Assembly (NCBI GenBank): GCA_011319805.1
Contig: SJRY01000111.1
Location: forward strand, 434,001 to 498,000
Reading direction: 5' to 3'
Origin: Macrocybe gigantea
Lineage: Eukaryota; Basidiomycota; Agaricomycetes; Agaricales; Callistosporiaceae
DNA: 64,000 nt
Both the position numbers and the translations under genes were made by a program. Positions 36,248-49,000 of the stretch are shown here, in pieces. Position 1 is the stretch's first letter. Every line of letters begins with the position of its first letter. The notes beneath the pieces were generated by a model. That model was not told where the DNA came from, searched no databases, and saw only the letters and a list, made by a program, of their open reading frames with translations.

Positions 36248-36999
36248 TTAGAACGTTTGTCGACCTCCATAAGCAGCGTTGATAGAATCAGTTCTGCCGT
36301 CTTTCCATCGCATTTCACGCCCTTGAAAGGCCAAGACCCTCGTCTTGTTCAACGGTCTCCCTCGCGTCGTTCCCTCGGCCATCTCCCCCCGTACACCCTC
36401 CTGCGCAGCTTTGAACCGTAAAAGCGAGTCTAGTATGCCCTGCCAGGCGTTCCTCTCCACCCGTTCTTCCTGCAACCCGCGGTTTGGTCTGGCGGACCGG
36501 CCTTCAGACGGCAGGCCAACCCCGAGAGAGGGTGGGACAAAGCCGGGTGGAGGGGCATTAATAGCGGTGGGAGCGATGCGAGAGTGTCGAATGTGCGCCA
36601 AGGAAGACCTCAGTGCTCCTTGTATAGCCTACGTGTAGACAATGCGCGGCGCCATGAGAAGGAGACACGAGAAGGACAAGGAGGAACACCCACGTCTAGT
36701 CGTTCAAAGTACTCGCTCACTTCCAGCACGAACTGTTCCGATCGCTCTTCGCCCTGCGGAAGGTTGTCATCTGGACCGTCTGTCTGGGGAAGAGTAAGAA
36801 GAGAAATTGAGGACGCGGCCAATGACAGGAGGCGAGTGATGTCCTAGATTGCTCGTTCAAGTCTTGAACACGATCAGAGAGAACGGCCGACTCAACGTAC
36901 CTTCTCCACCTCGCCTAAAGCGTAGATCTGCCTTGCTGTCCGGCTCGTCGTCCAAATAGGATCTATGTCAGAGCTTGAATGTTCTTGCTCTGCAGACAT
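36248..36999 (-). CDS. MED11: Mediator complex subunit 11
   Basis: Head-module subunit of Mediator, which links activators to RNA polymerase II and TFIIH. The ATG at 36999 gives MSAEQEHSSSDIDPIWTTSR and TARQIYALGEVEK. An intron then joins to DITRLLSLAASSISLLTLPQ, TDGPDDNLPQGEERSEQF and VLEVSEYFERLD. A second intron joins to AIQGALRSSLAHIRHSRIAP. The heptad-like helices and their order match Med11, which pairs with Med22. The C-terminal extension (GLQEERVERNAWQGILDSLL) is typical of basidiomycete versions. It lies 95 bp from the het-c stop on the same strand. The assignment is from recalled family sequence; I saw no frame break. Confidence 0.8.
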
Positions 37000-37094
37000 T
37001 TGTGGTGGAGGTTGAGAGGAACAATCCACAACAAAGTACCATTCACTCTTATTTCCATGGTACACGATCAAGCCTATTCTATCAACCTTTGATA

Positions 37095-40000
37095 TCAGTC
37101 TGAATCTTGAGATTTCCTGTGCCTGTGTCCATGGTGCTCGCGCCGGTCGTCGTCGTCGTCGCGGCGCCCATGATGGCGACGAGAGCCATAACCGTCTTCA
37201 TCCCGGATATTGAGCCTCTCCGCGCCAAAGGTTTCACTGTTTCCTCCTTCGTACCGCGAACCGTAGTCAGAACTTCCGTACTCATTTCTGCCGCTGTACT
37301 CGCCGCCTCTGTTATAACCGGATGAAGTGTACTGGTCGTTGCGTCCGGACGAGCCATAGGAGCCCTGACCTCCCATGGCGTCATAACTCGATCCATATTC
37401 TCCCCGGGCACCCTCCCCTCCATGACCGGAGTATGAATTGTCCCTGCTGTATTCTCTGTCTCTATTGTCCAATCCAGAGGACGGGTCATATCCCCGGCGT
37501 TCATTGTCGACGTATGAAGAATACTCTTGTCGAGTCTCCTCTCTGTATGTCTGTTCCTCGCCACCGTATCGACCAGATCCATAAGAGTTCTTTCCCCTCC
37601 GTATTGTTGACTGTCTTCGCGGTATTGGCGTCTGGATCCATAATCTTCCTGTGTATTATATCTGCTTCCGCCGTACTCGCTGTATCTGCTGTCGTCATTG
37701 CGCCTGTATTCCTGGTCACCACGGCCAGAGCTGTCGTTGCTGCGCCCATAGCCTTCATTGCCGTAGCTACCGTCGCCGCGCTGGTGGCCCTCGTCTCCAC
37801 GCCTGTAATCATCATTTTCGCGGCCAGAGTATCTTTGGTTGTAGTCGTCCCTGCTATTGTGCGAGGAGTCATGTTCTGTTCTTCTGTCGCTGTCACGGCC
37901 CCCATGCCCATCGTTGGAATAGTCATTCCTGCCAGACTCATATCTACTTCCTCCGCCATCACGTCCACCGTACGTTTGGTGCCCAGAATCATATTGACCG
38001 CCGTAAGTGCGGCCACCGGGTCCATCCGTACGAGAAGCTACCAACTGTCATTATCGGCCAACTATACAAGACAACGATGCACATACATCCGTATTGTCCT
38101 TGCTGGCCATACCGGTCATTGCTGCCGTATTGAGGCCTGGATGGTTGGATGTGACCGAGTTCGCCGTGCTGGGCTTCGGAGTCGTCTGATCCGGGTCGCT
38201 TGTTCTTCCCGTTGCGTACACTCTCCTGAAATGTTACAATGAGAAAGGCTGTGGAGATCAACTCGAGGGATAGAACGTCCGACCTTGGTCAAGAGCTGGA
38301 GTGTGAGCTCTGCTTCTTCAGGTCCAAGGCCTCCAATCCATTTTTCCATGTGTTCGAACATTCGATGCTGAATTTCAGAATTCCCCGCGGCATAATACGG
38401 ATGGTGGAAGGCTTCCAGTATCTACCGTAACCCATAAGAATATAATGAACATCTTGATCTTAATACGAACTTGATCAATGACTTGGTCAGAGTCGTTGTC
38501 ATTCCCCCAAGCCTACGAGAGATAGAATCGACCATTAAAAGTATGTATGGATGTTTGCAAACAAGAACAGACCTGCACGATCAAATTCACGCTATGCTCT
38601 ACAACAATTTGTGCAATTTTGCCTGCAGGCTCGTTCAGAATGAGGTTAAAGTGGTCCTGGATCATATTTTTCATTGAAATTTCAACTCTGTATAGGTAGC
38701 AGGAATAACATACCTTCGAAAGGAAGCTGTGGGTAGGATCAGAAGCTCGAGGATTCTCAAAGACCTAGGCCGAGATTCAGCGCACACCCAAGAAAGAATC
38801 AAATGAACATGCATCGTATTGATCCTCCGTGTCAATGACCGCCTTGCTTCCCTCTCCAAGAGCACTTGTAGCTTGCTCGAGAATGGGCTGTACGGAGGAT
38901 CAGTTCGAGGCTAATACCACCTTCGGATTCACGCACTGTAACATAAGGGGAAATAACGGTGTAGACATCTGTAGTTCATGTGTCAAAAGCGAGGGCTCGA
39001 GCGCAGAAGGGGGGAAAAAGGACGCACAAGCGTTGAGGGCGTTCGAGAGTTCATCGAGGAGGTCAGCCAAGCCAGGAACCATCTCAATCGACTTGATAAC
39101 ATCTCGATAAATGCTGTCCCGCCACTTCAAGAGCTCGAATAATTGTTGTTGTACCTCCGGGGGTGCAATGTTATCGGGGTTGAAATTATAGGCTTGAGAC
39201 TGAGCGTGCATCTGCTCTCCCTGGTTCATCCTATCTTCATTCTCTCCGCCGATGGGGAGTTTACTGAGGATGTTCTTTATGATAGAAATATTGTTGTTTC
39301 CTTGCGATGCCTACAACAAAGCAGGTTATAGTAGATCGCGAAGATGGACCCAATTACTTGCATTCGACATCTTCTGCGAGAGGTCCGTCACGCTTGTTTG
39401 ACTGAGTTTGCTATTGTGAAAGAATCAGACAACATGGAAGCCAGGGCCAGAAAGACGGTATTACTCAGTAGCCTCTCCAATTAATGAGTGAATGAAATCA
39501 GCTCCTGTAGTGAACGTCACACATAAAACAATGACATGAGGCATTGCAGAACTAGCCTCCAAAAGTTCCAGTCACCAAAGGCGGTGCAGGGCCATTCGGG
39601 GTGTTGATGATCACTGCAAAGGCATCAGATGTCTGCGCAGAATAAAATAAAAGCAGCTCACCGTCGTCGCCGACATGACAGAACACTGCCTGATAGCCCA
39701 TCTTCCTCAACGCAACTTCGCACCAGTTGCTGTGAGCAAGCAAGTCTTCCATGGTATGGAGACCGGTTCCAAGCAGCCGATATGCTTCATACAACTCGGG
39801 GCCATCCCTACCGCCTGCACGGCGACCAGCCTCAATGCATGCACGAAATGTTCGCCTAATGAAAGCTGTAGAAGTATCCCATCCTTGATTCTCTGTCGCC
39901 ATGTAATTCTTGGCAAGAATAAAAAAGAGCACTGCGCATCTTAGAAGAGTAACTAACCTTCATTCCTGTGCGTTCGTCAATTTCAAGTTCGCGATCGTCA

Positions 40001-40840
40001 ACCGGTGGTCGCAACTTTGGATGGAATTGACGAGCGTCCCCCTCTTTGGCAGCATAACCTCTGATGATCTGTCTCAAAGAACTGGATTTCCCGTTACAAG
40101 AAGCTAGCAAACCTCGGATTGTCGATGTGTTCCTGCAACCGGTGTTTTATATCAAGAATTTCAACCACCTAATAGGGAAGGCAGACTTACCACAGGCAGA
40201 TAGACACCGAGACGATCAGCGGTGACTTGGAATTCTTCAGTAGCGAAACCAAAAGTCTAGTTGCTTGTCAGTGAGAAGGCCCCGACATCATAATAACAAC
40301 AGTACCATGAACCCAAGGATGGAGACGATGAGGATGAGGGTATCCCCAGTAAGTTTGCTAAGGCCAGCTATGTCCATTGCCTGCGATGATCATGAGATGA
40401 TATAATTGTTATGCGCCGAATAGATTCGCCTGAGAAAAGTCCCTGAGCCAGTTTCCCTGATATTAAACAATTGAATAGGTCTTTTCGCTCGAAAATATTA
40501 GTATGGCAACTCACGAAGTAGACTCTCTTGACGTCGCTCTTACTAAATTTTGCCCCTCCGGCAGCATGGCTAATGACGGATTGGGCAAAATCGAGCAAGT
40601 TTCCGCCAGTAGCAAGACCTCCGGCGGATTTGACTAGAGTTTCGAGGATGTTTTCGATGTCGCCGTGCCTGAAAGCCTTGTCTACCAGGACTCATTTGCC
40701 CTGCTCTGCTACACTGCGTGAAAGCACTAACCATTTAGATATGCAAAATCGGGAATATCTCCTGCACCGAATGCATATGTCTCGACTGGAATCAGTAAGA
40801 CGACGACAGCAAGTAGGAACAAATTAGCGTTGAAGGGCAT
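37095..40840 (-). CDS. HET-C heterokaryon incompatibility-type protein
   Basis: Homologue of Neurospora HET-C, a secreted or surface glycine-rich protein that controls vegetative incompatibility there. The role in this fungus is unknown. The ATG at 40840 starts a clear signal peptide (MPFNANLFLLAVVVLLIPVE, then TYA before FGAGD). Conserved blocks are GDIENILETLVKSAGG, GNWLRD, MDIAGLSKLTGDT, YMATENQGWDTSTAFIRR, LLGTGLHTMEDLLAHSNWCE and APPLVTGTFGGADFIHSL. A helical region (FEHMEKWIGGLGPEEAELTL) leads to a long C-terminal tail rich in Gly, Tyr, Asp, Arg and Ser with YGGR/DYGS-like repeats, ending HRKSQDSD. The Gly-rich tail is a family hallmark. The gene has many short introns. One base seems missing in the C4 run near 37594-37597, splitting the tail into two frames. 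The donor after FSQ may be GC (GCGAAT). Confidence 0.88.
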
Positions 40841-40966
40841 GGTGGTGATTTGAAGGTGAAAAGGAAGATGACGGTTGCCATTTATCAATCGCGATGATCT
40901 TGGTCACATTTCTGATGTCATGACATTCCTGTCCAATCCCGGACTGTCATCTTATCTTATCTGTAA

Positions 40967-42845
40967 TCACAGCTTCGTTATCTTCTGTTCCTTGCCAACC
41001 ACGCTCCGCATCTGGTGCTTCATTTCTGCGCTAAACATCTCCTTTGTCGCTTTCTTGTCCGCCCTGCGTGCCTGTCTTTCGGCTTTTACAGCTGCCTTCC
41101 TGGCCCTTCTCTCCTCTCTCGATTCGTTCCGTGGTCTAGATATCGTTTGTGGTCGGGCTAGAGACGTGCAGTATTACGACGTCAGTCATGGGTGACAGCA
41201 AATTGACGACTAACATGGTGTGTCTGTTTCCGAGCCTGTGTCATCAGGCGCTTCGAGCGTAGGCTTGAGTACTACTTGGCTCTTTACATTTTGAAAGCTG
41301 CGAGTTGATTTTGACTTGGCTTCCTCTACCGATGGCATACCAGTCTTAGGATCCACTTTAATCTTCGGCACAGCTTTCAGATCTTCAGCACGTATGATAC
41401 GGGGATGGTTTTCCAAATTTGAGTATGTCGCTGCGAAAAAGCTTAGGACTAGCTCAAAAAGCAATAGCTTGACTTACAGAGAATAGTTTCGCAATCCCAT
41501 CGATCCTGCTTGTCGTCGTCTTCTAGGGGTATAAACATAGCCTCTTTTTCTTCCGCATCTCTCGCTTCGATTCTTACCCGTTCGTCTTGACCCATGACGC
41601 GCCGTATCGTGTCAAGTTTGTCGATCCCAGTCTCACCGTCAAGCTTTGGTTTCATCTTGCGGCCCAAAATCTCATAGTCATGCAGGAATTCATTCATCAT
41701 GAATTCGAAGTCTTCACGCGAGGTGATGAGCTCGGGAGCTTCATCAGAATCACTATCCTCGTTCATTGACGGATGGCTTGTTTGTTCTTCCTCGTCCTCT
41801 TGATAACTTTTAATAATAATCTACCACCTGTTAGCCAGCGTGAGCCAATACATAAAGCGAGTACTGACTTGGTCAAACCGCTCATCCAAAGTCTGCAGCG
41901 CTTCGTTGCGATGCATGGACGAACTACTCATGCTGTAACCTGAGACCTCGCTAGTACCCCTTCTTCGTTTCTTGCCTCCAATTACTTTCATTTCAGGAAG
42001 TCCATCGATAGTATCCGCTTCTTCAGAACTATACTCGTCATCACTGACCGTCCCCGTCGTTTGCTGAGTCCTTTTAAATTGAGCGAAACGTTCTTCCCAG
42101 CTGTCAGGAATCGATTTGTCCTCGTTCAGCTCGCCAACATCCTCTTTGACGCCCTCTTCAGCAAATGCGAATTCTACTCCTTTGTCGCTCTCTCGTTCTC
42201 CGTCAGCAAGTAGTTCCCCAAAGAAATCGTCGCCGAGGTTGTCATCCACAAAAGCATTATCTTCCAGGGCCTCCAAGGTCTGGCGCAGGTGAGGGTCCAT
42301 ATCTGGTTGGAAACCAGAAATACCTTCCGGAATCGCCTGCTGGGATTCGTAGGTCCTGGGCAGCTCTGACGAAGATGCCAGGACGCCATCGGGAAGGTCG
42401 TGTATCTCGAAGTCCCCTGTCCTTTTTGAGCTCTTTTTTGAGCAAGACGGTGCCTCAATCAGAATACTTTCAACGCCATCCTCCTTCACCCCAACGGGTC
42501 GAAGGTGTTGCATGTAGTCGTATTCGGTATCATCGTAGTAAATGCCGTAGAGAGCCGCCTCCCCGATGTTTGCTTTCTGATCATTCAAGACATCCTCTGG
42601 ACGTAGGGTGGACTCAAGGTCAGCCCGTGATTTTCCCTTGAGATAGACATAGGAGATTATTCAGAAAATGACGACGATTATGATGTGCATGAAAAACACA
42701 CTTTCTTGACATTTTCACGCTCAAACGGTTTCAAAACGTGTTGGCTGGCATCGGGGTCATGAATCAAAGGATCCCGTTGTGATCGATGGACGAGCTGAAA
42801 GTGCTGAGCACCTGGTTGGCGGAATATTGATTTTTTGGGAGGCAT
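40967..42845 (-). CDS. LTV1: LTV1 ribosome biogenesis factor
   Basis: Needed for late assembly and nuclear export of the 40S ribosomal subunit. The ATG at 42845 gives MPPKKSIFRQPGAQHFQLVH and RSQRDPLIHDPDASQHVLKP, the LTV1 N-terminal signature. After an intron come DVLNDQKANIGEAALYGIYY and DDTEYDYMQHLRPVG. The middle is acidic with EALEDNAFVDDNLGDDFF. A later exon holds MNEFLHDYEILGRKMKPKLD. The last exon is highly basic (SREERRARKAAVKAERQARR) and ends VVGKEQKITKL. It lies 126 bp downstream-to-upstream from het-c on the same strand and diverges from TAF2 across only 204 bp. No frame break was noticed. Confidence 0.92.
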
Positions 42846-43049
42846 GATTAAAGTCGAAGATTACCGCAGTTCTATCCATTCTAGGCATGCTGATATTACA
42901 TAAGCCCCTTTGCGAACGCTTGAGCAACAACCACCTCATCCGCCAACTCTTCACTGACCGGGCCTCATCAACTCACTGCTCGGTCTTCAGGACGCTTCAA
43001 AGAGTCTTTTTCTGTACACCTACTACGCTTCTCCGGAGACCGCACCGCC
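42846..43049. promoter_or_regulatory. compact bidirectional promoter, LTV1 (-) / TAF2 (+)
   Basis: Only 204 bases separate the two divergent start codons, so the genes must share a promoter region. A ribosome-assembly factor and a general transcription factor subunit may thus be co-regulated; this is inference. Confidence 0.6.
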
Positions 43050-46000
43050 ATGGACTCGCGAATTAACCTTCAACGTGAACACGTTCGCCGCGGTTTCGCT
43101 ATATACGTCGCTTTCTCGTTTCTTGTTCCCGAGATTTGGTGTTGACACCTTTTTTGTTCAATACTAGTCATCAAAAAGTCGTTTTGGAAATTGATTTCTC
43201 GGGCAGTCTCTGGGTATGAGTCCGTGCTCAATTCTTTCACAAGCGAGCGCTCATAGCTGTTGAAACCTAGGGATACACCGAGCTTACCATTGTGCCAATC
43301 ACCAAGGATTTGAGGACCATCCACCTCCATTCGCGTCAATGCAGTAAATTCGGCCATCCTTTCCCTCAATTTACTCTAGCTCATTCGAAACTACACTAGC
43401 AATTCATAGCGTGACTGTAGGGGGACATCAAGCACATTTCACATATCACGACCCGCTCGCTAATGTCTCCATGGGTTCGTCCAACGAAGCACAAGACTGC
43501 CATCGGCATCCAGAACTGAAACGCAAGATCTATTCGGCATTGCAGGAAGGCGATGAAGGAGAACTGTCTATAGCCATTCCCAGGGAGGTGACCGTTCGTC
43601 AGTCAGGTCATTTAAACTCAGGTGCAGTCTACAGTGAGAGTACGTCGTCTTTTTTTCTTCATTTCTCCGTATACTCAAGTCGAGTAATGTAGCTGCTACA
43701 CCCGAGCCTCAGACCCCTCACCACGAGTATGCTCCTGTCACCGTGCACATCGCTTACAGTCTTCGCAGCCCTGCTGATGGAGTCGAATTCGTCCTCCCGA
43801 CAGATGCCTATCCTTATGTACGTGATGAATTGAGTGTTCAGCCTCTCCGTTGCTAATTTCGGCTATTAGCGTATTCCTCATGTCTATACCACACCTTCCT
43901 CCCCAGACGCGGCACGCTGTTGGGTTCCATGCATCGATAACCTGTGGGAAAAGTGTACTTGGGAATTCGAATTCATCGTGCCTAAATACTTGGAAGAACA
44001 GAGCGTTCAGGACGATGACGAGCTAAGTGATGCCATGCCGACTCTCGTCGTCTGCAGCGGGGAGTTTGTTGAACAAGTAAGCCTCTGCAATTGACTATAA
44101 CAGAAGCGAGACACTGATTCTATCCATTAGGTGGCACACCCCTACAATTCTAACAAGACGATCTTCTTGTTCTCTCAAGCAACGCTCACATCTGTCCAAC
44201 ACATCGCTTTTGCCGCTGGACCATTCCATCTCCATCCCATCCCTCCTGATAGCACTGCTGATGACGTTTCTGGAGCTCCACAACCGCTGATGTATGCATT
44301 CTGCCTCCCAGGCCACGAGAACATGCTTGTGCAATCCATCGCGGCAATGCGACCTGCCATGTCGTTCTACTCAACCGAGTTCGGTTCATACCCGTTTGGT
44401 TCCTACAAAGTCGTATTCGTCGATCAACTCCCAACCCAGCGATTCGACAGCTCGACTTTCAATCTTGACGATTGACCTTTTGCACAGCGAGGACGCTATT
44501 GAGCAAGCGATCGAAACAAGACATGCCCTTGGTCATGCTCTTGCTTGTCAGTGGGCTGGCATCAACATAGTTCCGAAGAATTGGTCGGATATCTGGCTTA
44601 CAAATGGTCTTGCGTTGTATATCACTGGCCTTTTCATCCGCAAGTTCCTTGGCAACAATGAATACCGTTTCCGGTTGAAGAAAGATATACAGCGTTTGCT
44701 GGAGTGGGACGTAGGAGGCATGCCTCCCATTTGTCAGCCGCAAATCATCGATCCACCAGATTCGGCCACTCTACCCTTCATAAATCTCAAAGCTCCGCTT
44801 GTCCTGCATATCCTTGATCGACGACTGGGGAAGTCTGGCACTACCCTTGGATTGAGCCGTGTCTTGCCCAAGGTTTTCTTGTCTGCTCTTAGTGGGGAAA
44901 TGCTTAACAATACGCTGTCCACGCACGCATTTCTCAGGACTTGTAGGAAAGTTAGTGGTGTAGACCCGCGCAGTTTCGCGGAGCAATGGATCTATGGCAG
45001 TGGCTGTCCCTCGTTTGGATTTTCTGCGTCCTTCAACCGAAAGAAGATGGCTGTTGAGATCACTATGAGGCAGGAAGCGCCGGCCTACAAAGCAATGGAG
45101 AATAACGAAGTGTCTAAGCTCTTGATGAAACCAGTTCCCTTCTTCGAGGTTAGCCATCCCTTTTCACATTGGACGAGCTAAACTTATACGTCATAATAGG
45201 GTCAAATGACCATTCGAATTCATGAAGCCGATGGAACACCGTACGAACATGTTCTTGACATCAGGTCTCAGTTCAAGCGCTATGAAGTGCCCTTTAACAC
45301 GAAGTACAAGCGCGTACGAAGGAATACGAAACGTTATCTCGCACGGCAAGCGGCTGCCCAAGCTGCAGCAGAAGGAGATGCAGAAGCTGCCGAAGCGATG
45401 GGCATGGTGGATATGGGGTTTGGTTTAGAAATCTGGGAAAAGGAGCAAGAGCGAGAGAACTGGAAAGTCGCTGATTGGACAGAAGAGGACGAGGGAATGA
45501 TGAGCGGAGCAACTTATGAATGGATCCGTATGGATGCGGATTTCGAATGGATTGCAAACGTGAAGTTTGAACAACCCGACTTCATGTGGGTGTCGCAATT
45601 GCAAAGGGATAGAGACGTCGTTGCTCAGCTCGAGGTGGGTGAACCTCTCTATTGAACCCTTTGTCACAATTTTGACCTTCCCCAGGCAATTCATGCGTTG
45701 GCTGAGAAACCTACCGCAATTGTGTCTAGCACACTCACGAAAACTGTTTTGGTCTCCAATTATCACTTCCGGATTCGTTGCGAGGCAGCATTAGCATTGG
45801 TCAACGTATGGCCGATCTTTCAAGTTCCTTTTCATGCTTTGCTAATGAACACTGATGTTGTTGATGAAGTGTGCTATACGTCGACTCGACTTTTTGGGCC
45901 TATTCCATCTTTTCAAACTATTCCTACGATACTGCTACGAACCTGAAGACGCTAATCAAGACCTTTTTGCCCATACTTACGTTCCCAAGCCAAACGATTT

Positions 46001-49000
46001 CTCGGACTTTGCGGAATATTTCGTTCGTAAGGTGAGCTTAGCCTATAATATATGTTATACCGGTTTTAATTCGGAGCAGAGCTTGATAAATGCTATATCT
46101 CGAGTCCGATTTGAGAACGGGAAATCGCCATCAGTAGTCCGACAGTTTCTAATCGATCAGCTACGATACAATGACAATACTGTCAATCCGGTTAGCAGTG
46201 TAATCGGTTTACTATCCATTGACAAGCATGGCTTATATGTGCTTCTCTTCCTAGTATTCTGATGGATTCTATATTTCTACTATCATCTCGGCTGCTGCTT
46301 GTGCCAATGTCTCTGTCCAACCTCCTGAAAGAGGCGAGCTGCTCCCGTCTGAAGTACGCAGTCAGCACAACGCGGAGGACGATGCTCTTCTAAAACAGAT
46401 CCTGGCGGAAGTTGATCGCTATCGTAGCATGGATAGACTCATTCCGTCGCCCCATAATTGCGTCACCATCGCGGTGCTAGAGGTACGTCTGTTTCTAGCT
46501 TTCGTCATTTCTGTATTAACGCTACTGTTTAGTTCTACATGGTGCTCACTACCGCTGGTCTGATCCCGAATCGCCCGAAGATATTCTTCCCGTCAACGAG
46601 GTAGACTGTCTCACGCCTTCACTATGGAAACACGCTAACACTGTATGGATAGGGAAGGAAATTACACGCAAGTTCGCATTGCAGCGTTCGACGGACTTTT
46701 CCTCACCAAGTGGTATGTACCACATATCATGCGTTACGTCCTCGCTGTCATTGCAAATGACCCATCGCGGATCGTACGTCGGAATGTGGCACGTAACGCA
46801 TGTTACAGTCTTGCGTTATTAGTGCAGATAGGAGATATGAAGTCAAGCCTCAAGGAAACGGAATCTTTGCTTATTGAAGAAGACGGTTCAATTCCGGAGA
46901 AAGCCAAAGAGTCTAAGAAAAGTGAGATGGATGCAATGATTAAGGTGCTTCGCAAGGATCGCGAAGTAGGCAAGAATGAAGTTCTTCGGGAGTTCTTGAT
47001 GCCGATTGCATTGTATGCATCCCGTCCAACAGTTGTGTTCTTTTAACTCATCTTGATTTCAGGGCGCCCGACGTCGATCATGAAGTGCGATGGTGCTTGC
47101 TGAAGATTGCAGATCTTCTCATCCGCCAGTCGACGAGGTCCCACCTTCTGTCAAAATCCATATTCCCAGCACTCCGATTACGGATGTCGCACCTCAACTC
47201 CCTCTTGCCAAAGTTCCCTGAAGGCCACGCGCTCAATCAAAATGAGTGGGCCTCCAAAGAGCCCTCTTGTCCCATTTACGCCTCCAGCGACCAAAGTCAA
47301 ACCTGTCCCGGAGCGAACTACATTAGTTCCTCCGACACCTACAGAGCCAGTGAGGAAAGCTGTCTCCTTCACTGCTCCCCCTTCAGCCAAGGTGAAACCG
47401 AAGGGTAGAGTGACAAAGGCTCCTGCTAAACCAGCTCATGTCCCTAAGGCTCAATCAGGGGGATGAGTCTTAATGACTTGAGGGCGTGCCGGAATGCTCT
47501 TAGGAAGTTGAGAGCCAACAAACATGCACCGATGTTCAACCAACCTGTTGACCCGATTAGGGACCACGCGCCGAAGTACGTCTAGTGATAATTCAAATAA
47601 CTCTCAAATTTGCTCATCTTCTTCTAGCTATTTTGAGGTCATTAAAGATCCCATGGACCTCAGTACGATGGGTGCGAAACTTGAAGAGGGCATGTATAAA
47701 GACCGCTTCGCTTTTCAAGCTGATTTCCGGTTAATGATTGCCAATGCAAAAACTTATAATATGGCCGGTAGTTATGTCCACAATGAGGCCATCGCCTTGG
47801 AAACATTCTTCGAGAAGCGTACGTTCTTGCGTTCACGTATCTATATTCTTTGATTCACTCTCGGGTAGAATGGGCTATTATCAATAAAACATTGGAAGCC
47901 GCAGACAAGGCGCACGCGAGCGCCCCTCCTCCACCGCCTAAAGCGAAATTGCCATCACCTCCAGTTGTGCCACAACCTCATCCCCTTGCACCACAACTTG
48001 CAACTTCAAGTGTCCCCGCACCTAGACCAACCATCAAGCTCAAAGTTAGCTCTCAGGCAAAGGTGCCAGATACTCCAATACCGCCTCAAAACCTCGAGTT
48101 CGAAGAACAAATATGATGAGCCTCAGATTTAGAGGATGAGGCCACGAGTGATGGGCCGCCACCGCCATATATCGACGATGGTTCCCACGACATTCTGCAG
48201 GAGGTGCTTGCAATAGAACGAGAGAAAGACGAACAACGTCGTGCCTCGGAAAGGGGAAGAGAGCGGGTTATTTCCAATGGTTCCACTGGCAAACGCAAAA
48301 AGTTCGCTGACTCCATCGATGATGATGATATCCTTGCCCTCGCTACTCCGTCCAAGAAAGACAAACCCTCTCCTTTAGGCCTCTCTGTCGCCGACAAGCC
48401 TAGAGTGGTGTTACCGTCTAAGCCAGCGCCCTCTGCAAGTAAACCCAAGAAAGACAAGCAACACGACAAACGTGCCGAACCCATTTCAACGACAGTTCCG
48501 GGCCAAGACACCTCTCGAACGTCGATCAAGGGCAAGGAAAAGGAAACTACAGCCGATTTGGTGATTCCTATCGTGACAGTTGCGGCGAAGCCCAAAACAG
48601 TGCAGGAAATCCCACTTAACGAGAAGAAGTGCAGGGACCTCCTGAAAGCCTGAACAAAATCCCTGAGGCGCCATCTTTTCCCGGCCTGTCGATCCTGTAC
48701 TCGACGGCTGTCCTACGTTAGTTTTATTTTTCTTTTCTTATCGCTGTTTCTCAAGGTCTGGATCTTAGATACCTCGACGAAATCGACCACCCAATGGATC
48801 TCGGGACTATTGGTGTAAAGCTTGGACAAGGCAAATACGCGACTATGGAAGATTTTGAACGAGATATTCAACTGGTCTTCGGCAACTGCCGCCAATTCAA
48901 CCCCCCGGCCACCTTCCCTGTAACTTGTGCTGAAGCGGTTGAGAAAGTCTTCAAAAAGGAGTGGCTGAAGGCAATGGAGAAAAAACTCACTTGGACGGAG

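Noticed and set aside
37322..38242. 306-codon plus-strand ORF with hydrophobic Val/Ala/Ile runs, resembling a membrane protein
   Set aside because: It is antisense to the repetitive Gly/Tyr/Asp/Arg tail of het-c. The repeated codons there lack stops in several frames, and the hydrophobic residues are the complement of GGN/TAY/GAY codons.
43070..43369. 99-codon minus-strand ORF
   Set aside because: It is antisense to the first TAF2 exons, where HQKVVLEIDFSGSLW and GYTELTIVPITKDL are clearly coding on plus.
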